DNA of 9,580 nt from assembly GCA_001798265.1 (NCBI GenBank), contig MGRR01000017.1:1-9580 (forward strand). The letters run 5' to 3'. This DNA comes from Deltaproteobacteria bacterium RIFCSPHIGHO2_12_FULL_43_9 (lineage in GTDB: Bacteria > Bdellovibrionota > O2-12-FULL-43-9). A program made the position numbers and the translations under genes. Shown piece after piece: positions 1-5,089 of the stretch (position 1 is its first letter; each line of letters starts with the position of its first letter). The notes under the pieces were generated by a model. The model did not search any database, was not told the origin of the DNA, and saw only the letters and a program-made list of their open reading frames with translations.

Positions 1-2187
1 CACGGAAAATGGGGCTACAGTATACGCGAAGGATCTCTTTTCCCTTAACTCCGTAAAAAGCCTACCGCTCTGACCGGAAAGGAGCGAGAGTAGAACACGC
101 AGCGCATATCGGTCTTTACCCCCGATTTGTCCTCCAAGGAACCCCACAATTATGTGCTCCTGTTGTTTCTGGATATTAAGATGATGAACTCTTGGCTCCT
201 TTGACATCTCCTCGGGTTTTAATTTTATGGCCGGTATTTGATGTTTTGGAAGAAGGGAGATGTAGCTTTCAATTTTGGGCATCAGGGTGTCAATCTTGAT
301 GTCGCCAACGATACCTAAAACAAGAGCCTTTTGCGTGAAGAAATTTTTATGGAAGCGGGAGAGTTCCACCTGCCCGATTGTTTTAAGGGACTTTTTGGTG
401 CCCAGCATTTCGAGCCTGTAAGGGTGTTTTTTAAAAAGAGTTTTCGTAAAGAGTCTTGATACGAGGGATAATGGATTGTCTTCCTGGGCCTTTATTTCAT
501 TTAATACCTCCAGCTTCTCTCTTTTTACCACACTGTTATCAAATGCCGGTGAACCCAGTACCTCAAAGAATAGATCAAGTGCTTCGTCGTTGTGACGGCT
601 TAATGTCTCTAATGCCAGCCCCATTGAATTCCGGCCGGAGAATGCCTCTAGTGTTGCGGCCATCTCCTCTATTTCTTTCGCGACTGAGAGTTCATCCCTC
701 CTCTTTGTTCCGAGAGGGAGGGTTCTTGCTATTAGGGATGTGAGTCCGTTGTTCGACTCATTCTCATATCTTATGCCACCCATAAACACGGAGCGCATAG
801 CCGTTACACCGGTTTCAGGTGTTTCTTTTAATATTACCGTTGCTCCACCCGGGGTAACTATACGGACAAATTCCCCCTTGCCTCTTTTTTTGATTCCGGC
901 CCTTTTTTTATGAAAGACCTTTTCCCATAATTGCTTAAGCTTCGTGCTCTCAGCGGATGTCAGTTTTTTTGGTCCATAATGGGTTATCGTAAGATTATTT
1001 TCCGTTAAATATCTCTGCGCGACACTTTCAATATCTTCAAGTTTAACCTCGGAAATTCTTGCGTGGTATTTTTCCTCAAAACCTGGATCCCCGGTATTTA
1101 CCAGGTAATAGCCCCTGGTTTTCGCAAGCCCATCCACGGTCTCTTTTTGGTAAATTAGTTCACTCTCAACATTCTTTTTCGCTACCTCGAGCTCCCCGTT
1201 GCTGACTACTTCATATCGTACGCCTCTGAGTGTAATTAATAGCTCCTCAAATATTTCGATTGCAGATTGATTTTGAAATGTTGTTCCAATAACGAAGATC
1301 CCAGGATCTTTTGGGGTGTATGTTCCGGCATAAACCTGACTTACCAGCCCCATTTTAATTCTGAGATCTCTCCAAAGCCTGGAGTTATCCCCCTGTCCCA
1401 GAATCATGGAGAGCAGATCCAGGGAAGGGACATCGTGATGGGTTATCGATGGGATATGAAAGGCACTGTTCAGATAAATTTCGTTTGTTATTCCAGCATT
1501 GGTTGAGAATCTGGACATATCCTGCTTTGGTTCTTTGTGCCGCGAAGGTCTTTTGATAATAGAGCCCGCAAAATTATTAAATAGTCTTTGAACCTTTTCC
1601 AAAACCTCCTTCGAGGAGAAATGACCACAAACAACTATGGTGATGTTTCCAGGAACGTACCACCTTTTGTGAAAAGCCCTGATGACCTCTGGTGTCAGGT
1701 TTTTTACCGTATCAACGAAACCTATCACGGGCCTTCGATAGGGATGAACCTGATAGGCGGTTTCAAAGAGATGTTTCGAGGCCTCCCTGGAGGGTAAATC
1801 CTCACTCCTTTTTATCTCCTCTAAAATAACCTCTATCTCTGATTCCAGATCCTTGGTTGAGAATGATGAGTTTTGGATTGCGTCGGCAAGAATATCAAGA
1901 CCCAAATCGATATCCCTGCTTGAAAGGGTCAGATGATAAACCGTCTGATCAAACGAGGTAAACGCGTTTATCTCCCCCCCGGCGGATTCAACCTCTTTTG
2001 CAATCTCTCCAACCCCCCTCTTTTTTGTCCCCTTAAAAGTCATATGCTCAAAGAGATGAGCTAATCCTTCTTCTCCTTTCCCCTCATCCGCGCTTCCAAC
2101 ATTTACCCAAGCCTGAAAGGCGACCACGGGGGCCTTATGAGATTCTTCTAATATAACTGTTAATCCATTATTTAATTTAGTAATCAT
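1..2187 (-). CDS. M16 family zinc metallopeptidase, double-domain (3' end off window)
   Basis: Reading the minus strand from ATG at 2187 gives 729 codons with no stop, and the frame leaves the window at position 1. The N-terminal domain has the inverted zinc motif HLFEH (H44, E47, H48). The third ligand is probably E124 in VILEEIK, 76 residues after H48, which is the M16 spacing. The second half repeats the fold but has lost the motif (NGLTSLIARTLPLGT at the equivalent place). It carries the LREKRSFAYTV segment with the Arg/Tyr pair typical of the inactive M16 domain. This is the active-plus-inactive arrangement of pitrilysin-type proteases, which degrade peptides inside a closed chamber. Full-length relatives have roughly 850-900 residues, so about 130-170 are missing at the edge. 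No signal peptide is visible, which suggests a cytoplasmic protein. The start is forced: upstream in frame there is no ATG, GTG or TTG before a TGA at 2205-2203. Substrate unknown. Confidence 0.93.
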   Translation of the reverse strand, partial: MITKLNNGLTVILEESHKAPVVAFQAWVNVGSADEGKGEEGLAHLFEHMTFKGTKKRGVGEIAKEVESAGGEINAFTSFDQTVYHLTLSSRDIDLGLDILADAIQNSSFSTKDLESEIEVILEEIKRSEDLPSREASKHLFETAYQVHPYRRPVIGFVDTVKNLTPEVIRAFHKRWYVPGNITIVVCGHFSSKEVLEKVQRLFNNFAGSIIKRPSRHKEPKQDMSRFSTNAGITNEIYLNSAFHIPSITHHDVPSLDLLSMILGQGDNSRLWRDLRIKMGLVSQVYAGTYTPKDPGIFVIGTTFQNQSAIEIFEELLITLRGVRYEVVSNGELEVAKKNVESELIYQKETVDGLAKTRGYYLVNTGDPGFEEKYHARISEVKLEDIESVAQRYLTENNLTITHYGPKKLTSAESTKLKQLWEKVFHKKRAGIKKRGKGEFVRIVTPGGATVILKETPETGVTAMRSVFMGGIRYENESNNGLTSLIARTLPLGTKRRDELSVAKEIEEMAATLEAFSGRNSMGLALETLSRHNDEALDLFFEVLGSPAFDNSVVKREKLEVLNEIKAQEDNPLSLVSRLFTKTLFKKHPYRLEMLGTKKSLKTIGQVELSRFHKNFFTQKALVLGIVGDIKIDTLMPKIESYISLLPKHQIPAIKLKPEEMSKEPRVHHLNIQKQQEHIIVGFLGGQIGGKDRYALRVLLSLLSGQSGRLFTELREKRSFAYTVAPFSV

Positions 2188-2196
2188 GTTCGTAAT
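2188..2196. promoter_or_regulatory. 9-bp divergent start junction between M16 peptidase gene and hemW
   Basis: The ATG of the minus-strand peptidase gene (2187-2185) and the ATG of hemW (2197-2199) are separated by only 9 bp. In-frame stops on both sides (TGA at 2205-2203 for the peptidase, TAA at 2173-2175 for hemW) rule out longer versions with usual start codons. Neither gene has a Shine-Dalgarno sequence near its start. Any promoter must lie inside the opposite coding region; a TATAAA hexamer on the minus strand (2224-2219) is a possible -10 for the peptidase gene but lacks a good -35. Confidence 0.6.
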
Positions 2197-3402
2197 ATGA
2201 ACTCAAAAGGTTTTAGCATTTATATACATATACCTTTCTGCAGGGAAAGATGCCACTACTGTGATTTTTTAACGGCGCCTCTGCCAACAGGCGGGGTTGA
2301 TGATGACTTTATTGACCTAATTTGTACCGAGATCAAGCTTTGGGGAGAGAGGATAGCATTTAAAAATGTTGAAACGATTTATTTCGGTGGTGGAACCCCA
2401 TCATTATGTTCTCCTGGGCAGATTGATAGAATAATACAAACCATCTCATCGCTGTTTTCTATTAAGGAGCTCTCTGAAATTACTATGGAAGCCAATCCTG
2501 CTGATTTAGATTCTGAAAAATGTAGAGGATTTGTTCGGGCAGGGATCAATAGGATCTCTATAGGTGGGCAGAGTTCTAAAAATGAGATGCTGAATTTAAT
2601 GGGCAGATATCATACCCATGATCAGACAGAACTTGCTGTTGAGTTCGCACGCAGTGGTGGTTTTGAAAATATATCCCTTGATCTGATCTATGGCATGCCC
2701 GATCAGAGAATAGATAAAATAGCACGCGATCTTGAGAAATTTATTTCTTTGGATACAGACCATTTCTCCTGTTACCAGCTAACGGTTTCCAGAAACCATC
2801 CGTGGAAGAGGGTGTTGCCCGGAGAGCCTGAATTAAATGATTTTGATCTTTTTATTCAGGAATATTTAGAGGGTTTTGGCTATGAGCGATATGAGGTTTC
2901 TAATTATTGCAGGGGTGGAAAAAGGAGCAGGCACAACCTGGTTTATTGGAGCTGGAAGCCGTATCTGGCAATCGGGCCTGGGGCTCACGGTTTTTTCCCT
3001 GATGTAAAACCTTTTGGGGAGAGATACAGAAATATAGGCTCTTTAAAGAACTATTCTGGCTCTATTGTTTCTGGGATGTTACCGCGACACGAACCGCATA
3101 GACTCTCAAAAGATGAAGCGGTTTTGGAATACCTAATGACTCACTTGAGGTCTGTTAGCGGGTTTAGTCTCGATTCATATAGCGAGGTTTTTGGCGAAGA
3201 ATTTACAGACTTTGTCGATCAGAAGATTTTTTCAAAGGTTATAGAAGAGGGGTTGGTTGATTTAAAGAATGGGGTTATTTCTCCTACCAGGAAGGGGTTG
3301 TTATTAGGGGAGGAAATTGCCTGGAAAATGTGTAATAATGGACGTAGATGTGCTTACCCCAAATGCCAGGACAAAATTTTTATGAATCTGCGTGCGATAT
3401 AA
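2197..3402 (+). CDS. hemW: HemW, radical-SAM heme chaperone
   Basis: This 401-residue protein belongs to the HemN/HemW radical-SAM family. The cluster motif is C15-x3-C19-x2-C22 followed by D-F; a fourth Cys at the position after D, as in true HemN, is absent, which marks HemW. Further family landmarks are YIHIPFC (residues 9-15), GGGTPS (64-69), RISIGGQS from 119, YEVSNY (232-237) and HNLVYW (246-251), ending in the HemW C-terminal domain. HemW binds heme and delivers it to hemoproteins; it is often misnamed oxygen-independent coproporphyrinogen oxidase. The start is fixed by an in-frame TAA at 2173, and no clear ribosome-binding site precedes it. The last 20 residues (382-401, after CNN) lie beyond a 65-bp repeat (3274-3338) and look acquired: the family normally ends near residue 380. 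The stop is a tandem TAA TGA. In many bacteria hemW lies directly upstream of hrcA; here an ATPase cassette separates them. Confidence 0.93.
   Translation: MNSKGFSIYIHIPFCRERCHYCDFLTAPLPTGGVDDDFIDLICTEIKLWGERIAFKNVETIYFGGGTPSLCSPGQIDRIIQTISSLFSIKELSEITMEANPADLDSEKCRGFVRAGINRISIGGQSSKNEMLNLMGRYHTHDQTELAVEFARSGGFENISLDLIYGMPDQRIDKIARDLEKFISLDTDHFSCYQLTVSRNHPWKRVLPGEPELNDFDLFIQEYLEGFGYERYEVSNYCRGGKRSRHNLVYWSWKPYLAIGPGAHGFFPDVKPFGERYRNIGSLKNYSGSIVSGMLPRHEPHRLSKDEAVLEYLMTHLRSVSGFSLDSYSEVFGEEFTDFVDQKIFSKVIEEGLVDLKNGVISPTRKGLLLGEEIAWKMCNNGRRCAYPKCQDKIFMNLRAI
3274..3338 (+). repeat. Direct repeat copy A: hemW 3' end (within hemW)
   Basis: These 65 bases recur at 4916-4980 in the same orientation with one difference (T at 3318, C at 4960, silent for Ile). 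The stretch encodes hemW residues from VISPTRKG to CNN. A few more bases upstream (AAAGAAT, 3264-3270 versus 4908-4914) also match if a 2-bp indel is allowed. Sequence downstream of the two copies is unrelated. The pair brackets the ATPase gene with a period of 1642 bp. Confidence 0.97.
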
Positions 3403-3403
3403 T

Positions 3404-3510
3404 GAATTACCGTAACTATTCAGCAAACGCGTCATCCCCGCGAAAGCAGGGATCTAGATCCCGGTTTTCACCGGGGTGCGGGAATGACAGCTGAATAGTT
3501 ACGAATTACC
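3404..3510. mobile_element. MITE-like palindromic element with 8-bp target duplication
   Basis: The core is 3412-3502 (91 bp). Its ends are perfect 13-bp terminal inverted repeats, GTAACTATTCAGC on the left and GCTGAATAGTTAC on the right. It is flanked by a perfect 8-bp direct repeat GAATTACC (3404-3411 and 3503-3510), which reads as a target-site duplication. It has no coding capacity. Ends starting with GTAA and 8-bp duplications are features of the IS66 family, so mobilisation in trans by an IS66-type transposase is a reasonable inference. The interior is a second, nested palindrome (3431-3488). The right copy of the duplication contains the stop codon of the ATPase gene, and the left copy starts one base after the hemW stop, so the insertion landed in the tiny gap between two convergent genes without damaging either. 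Confidence 0.8.
3431..3488. repeat. Nested GTCATCC...GGAATGAC palindrome, possible bidirectional terminator
   Basis: The arms GTCATCCCCGC (3431-3441) and GCGGGAATGAC (3478-3488) pair at 10 of 11 positions. Between them lie a perfect 14-bp palindrome GGGATCTAGATCCC (3449-3462) and a hairpin CCCGGT-TTTC-ACCGGG (3460-3475). The CCCGCGAAAGC...GGG core resembles dispersed intergenic repeats known from many proteobacterial genomes (recalled, not searched). Lying between the convergent hemW and ATPase stops, the structured RNA could end transcription from both sides, but there is no U-tract typical of an intrinsic terminator. Confidence 0.7.
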
Positions 3511-4669
3511 AAAGATCAGCAGAGGCACATTTTTTCATAAATTCTTTCAATGGAAATATCCAGACATTATTATCTTTAAGAATTCTCTCCCCCAAGTAGA
3601 CACCAAATTCGCGATCTATGAACTTTTCTGCATGTAATTCTCTTAATGGATTACCGTATGATGTTTTCCATTGTTTTGTAGCCTTCACTTCAATTCCTAT
3701 CGAAGATTTTAATCCTTTCCAGATAAAATCCACCTCAGTACCCGAAGGGGTTGACCAATAATAGAACTCTCCCTTGATTCCATGATAATATTTGGCTGCA
3801 AGTAATTCATTCATCACAATTGATTCAAGAAAAAACCCACGTCTGTCTGATGTATTAAAATCCTGTGATTTCGGCGAGATGCTTTGTACAACACCTGGAT
3901 CAAAAAAATAGAATTTTGGATGAACCTTCTCCTTTACTTTCATTCGTGGTGTCCATGCAGGAAGCCACCTACCAATAAGGGTATCGGTTAATACGTCAAA
4001 ATAACCCTGAACCGTTGGACGTTGGACCCCTGCGTCACGGGCAATGCCGGCAACGTTTGTAACTTGTCCATGAAAAAGTGAAGCAACAGATAGAAATCTG
4101 GTAAAAGATGCCAGATTCTTTACCAACGCCTCCTGCTGAATCTCTTCTTGCAAATAATTTGCGATATAAGCATCCAGGAAGTCTACTCTATCATGATCAT
4201 GTGACAAATTTCGAACGGCCGGAAGCATGCCATATTTAACTATATCTTCTTCGTGGAAGTCATAATTCATCTCACTTCCCGTGAGGGGTAGTAAATGTCG
4301 ATTAATGGCGCGTCCCGCTAGCAAATTAACACCGGAACGTTTTAACTTTCGAGCACTTGATCCGCTGAGTGCAAAATTATATTGCTTGGGAAAATCGTTC
4401 ATAATTGAATGTATTTCATCCAATAAAATAGGAAGTTTTTGAATCTCATCAACCACTACCCAGCTCCCCTTTTTTAAGGCAGCTATTTCTTGGCGGAATT
4501 CATCGGGGTTTCTCATTAGCCGAATATGCTCCGTTGATCGCAATAAATCGAAATACTTTGAACCGGGTAAAACAGATTTAAGCCATGTAGTTTTGCCGGT
4601 TCCGCGTGGACCAAGCAAAAAAAAGCTTTGAGTCGGGAGTGTTAAAAGACGTGTATACATTGCCATCAT
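3506..4669 (-). CDS. AAA+ ATPase with C-terminal DUF4143 domain
   Basis: From ATG at 4669 the protein has 387 residues. The N-terminal AAA+ domain has Walker A GPRGTGKT (residues 20-27), Walker B VVVDEIQKLP (D74, E75) and a sensor-like segment ALSGSSARKL (from about 100). A winged-helix-like middle follows (VTNVAGIARDAGVQRPTVQGYFDVL). The C-terminal DUF4143 part contains YFFDPGVVQSI, FLESIVMNEL and TEVDFIW...GIEVKAT. The D314...E327-x-K329 pattern resembles a PD-(D/E)XK nuclease-type fold, though activity is unproven. The family is common in archaea and bacteria, often in scattered copies, and its role is unknown. Translation could extend to TTG at 4735, but relatives usually begin close to YTRLLTLPT. 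ATG at 4669, 4666 or 4660 is therefore preferred, and a candidate promoter lies at 4722-4693. No ribosome-binding site is clear. The stop lies inside a MITE target duplication. The gene sits between two copies of the hemW 3' end, which suggests lateral acquisition. Confidence 0.9.
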   Translation of the reverse strand: MMAMYTRLLTLPTQSFFLLGPRGTGKTTWLKSVLPGSKYFDLLRSTEHIRLMRNPDEFRQEIAALKKGSWVVVDEIQKLPILLDEIHSIMNDFPKQYNFALSGSSARKLKRSGVNLLAGRAINRHLLPLTGSEMNYDFHEEDIVKYGMLPAVRNLSHDHDRVDFLDAYIANYLQEEIQQEALVKNLASFTRFLSVASLFHGQVTNVAGIARDAGVQRPTVQGYFDVLTDTLIGRWLPAWTPRMKVKEKVHPKFYFFDPGVVQSISPKSQDFNTSDRRGFFLESIVMNELLAAKYYHGIKGEFYYWSTPSGTEVDFIWKGLKSSIGIEVKATKQWKTSYGNPLRELHAEKFIDREFGVYLGERILKDNNVWIFPLKEFMKKCASADLW

Positions 4670-4691
4670 TTTAGCGGTAAATATGATGGCA
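4661..4691 (-). promoter_or_regulatory. Inverted repeat over the ATPase start codons
   Basis: TGCCATCAT (4661-4669) and ATGATGGCA (4683-4691) form a perfect 9-bp inverted repeat with a 13-base spacer. In the minus-strand transcript the downstream arm contains the ATG ATG start pair, so a hairpin would hide those starts and leave the third ATG (4660) just outside the stem. As DNA it lies directly downstream of the candidate -10, where a repressor dimer could bind. Function is inferred from position only. Confidence 0.55.
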
Positions 4692-4692
4692 G

Positions 4693-4722
4693 ACAATACA
4701 CCAGTTTTGCTAATTGTTTCAA
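4693..4722 (-). promoter_or_regulatory. Candidate sigma-70 promoter of the ATPase gene
   Basis: On the minus strand TTGAAA (4722-4717) and TATTGT (4698-4693) are spaced by 18 bp. Each differs from the sigma-70 consensus at one or two positions. Transcription would begin near 4686, about 17 bases before ATG 4669, which fits a start at 4669-4660 and argues against TTG 4735. This is a consensus match only. Confidence 0.4.
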
Positions 4723-4767
4723 TGGGTTGCAACAACGATAGGGTTTTGTTGCATAAATCATCCCATT
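4721..4767. repeat. Nested inverted repeat with IS5/IS903-like end sequence
   Basis: GCAACAA (4729-4735) pairs with TTGTTGC (4746-4752) across 10 bases, and AATGGG (4721-4726) pairs with CCCATT (4762-4767) outside it. The stretch GGGTTTTGTTGCATAAATC (4741-4759) recalls terminal inverted repeats of IS5/IS903-type elements, which carry TTTGTTG and ATAAATC. No transposase or matching second end is present, so at most this is a remnant. Confidence 0.4.
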
Positions 4768-4825
4768 ACCCCCCAGCTGCGAGGTTCTTTCTCTTTTTTA
4801 GTGGAGATTAATCATGGTACACAAC

Positions 4826-4898
4826 GGTGGCTTGGGCGTCATCCTGAGTCTTCTCGTCGTCCTGGGCATCGAAGGAATGACGTCAGCAAGGTTCCACC
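4826..4898. repeat. Second GTCATCC...GGAATGAC inverted repeat
   Basis: CGTCATCC (4837-4844) and GGAATGACG (4874-4882) pair with one bulge. Outer arms GGTGGCTTG (4826-4834) and CAAG...CCACC (4887-4898) extend the pairing imperfectly. The arm motif matches that of the palindrome at 3431-3488, but the interior differs and no GTAA ends or target duplication are visible. One such repeat therefore lies at each side of the ATPase gene, both within the segment bounded by the hemW repeats. Confidence 0.5.
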
Positions 4899-4915
4899 AA
4901 ATTCCAGAAAGAATC

Positions 4916-4980
4916 GTTATTTCTCCTACCAGGAAGGGGTTGTTATTAGGGGAGGAAATCGCCTGGAAAATGTGTAATAA
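4916..4980 (+). repeat. Direct repeat copy B: duplicated hemW 3' end
   Basis: This is the second copy of the 65-bp hemW segment at 3274-3338, 64 of 65 bases identical and in the same orientation. The single silent difference indicates a fairly recent duplication or ongoing conversion. Homologous recombination between the copies would remove 1642 bp including the ATPase gene and rejoin hemW to the hrcA promoter region. Confidence 0.97.
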
Positions 4981-5006
4981 CAATAAGTTAGCTAGAGTTA
5001 ATATAC

Positions 5007-5034
5007 TTGACATTGCAAAGCGTGGTGCTATAAA
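5007..5034 (+). promoter_or_regulatory. Sigma-70 promoter of the hrcA-grpE-dnaK-dnaJ operon
   Basis: A perfect -35 TTGACA (5007-5012) is followed after 16 bp by TATAAA (5029-5034), one base off the -10 consensus. Transcription should start near 5041, at the left edge of the CIRCE operator. A strong housekeeping promoter held down by HrcA is the usual control of class I heat-shock operons. The promoter overlaps the leftover hemW reading frame. Confidence 0.85.
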
Positions 5035-5041
5035 TCCCCGG

Positions 5042-5068
5042 TTAGCAATCGGTGGGTTAGAGTGCTAA
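5042..5068 (+). promoter_or_regulatory. CIRCE operator (HrcA binding site)
   Basis: TTAGCAATC, a 9-bp spacer, then GAGTGCTAA. This matches the CIRCE consensus TTAGCACTC-N9-GAGTGCTAA in every base except one in the left arm (A for C at 5048). It begins about where transcription should start and lies 21 bp before the hrcA ATG, so bound HrcA would block initiation. It may also act in the 5' leader of the mRNA. Confidence 0.95.
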
Positions 5069-5089
5069 CTGTTTAAATGGGCATTACTT

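Larger units (their letters stand above)
4916..5068 (+). pseudogene. Stranded hemW C-terminal fragment
   Basis: In the same frame as hemW this segment reads VISPTRKGLLLGEEIAWKMCNN and then continues for 29 more codons to TAA at 5066-5068, the last three bases of the CIRCE operator. It has no start of its own. The simplest reading is that it is the former 3' end of hemW, cut off when the ATPase cassette arrived. Excision by repeat recombination would restore a hemW of 409 residues. It is also possible that the ancestral stop was nearer CNN, because the extra codons run through the hrcA promoter and may not have been selected as protein. Confidence 0.7.

Noticed and set aside
1588..1797. Plus-strand open frames within 456-1797 (three short ones)
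   Set aside because: They lie opposite the continuous M16 peptidase frame, which has clear zinc-site and fold motifs; the plus-strand frames show no domain and no supporting start signals.
3412..3502. CRISPR array or tRNA-like gene in the structured region
   Set aside because: There is only one unit, no repeated spacers, and the folding is fully explained by terminal and nested inverted repeats; no anticodon arm or CCA-type pattern is seen.
4670..4735. Longer N-terminus of the ATPase from TTG 4735
   Set aside because: The extra residues fall upstream of the conserved family N-terminus, cover a candidate promoter and an inverted repeat, and use a rare start with no ribosome-binding site.
4714..5013. 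Short open frames in the intergenic region on both strands
   Set aside because: They cross repeats, the hemW fragment and the promoter without recognisable domains. Only the frame shared with hemW has meaning, as a gene remnant.
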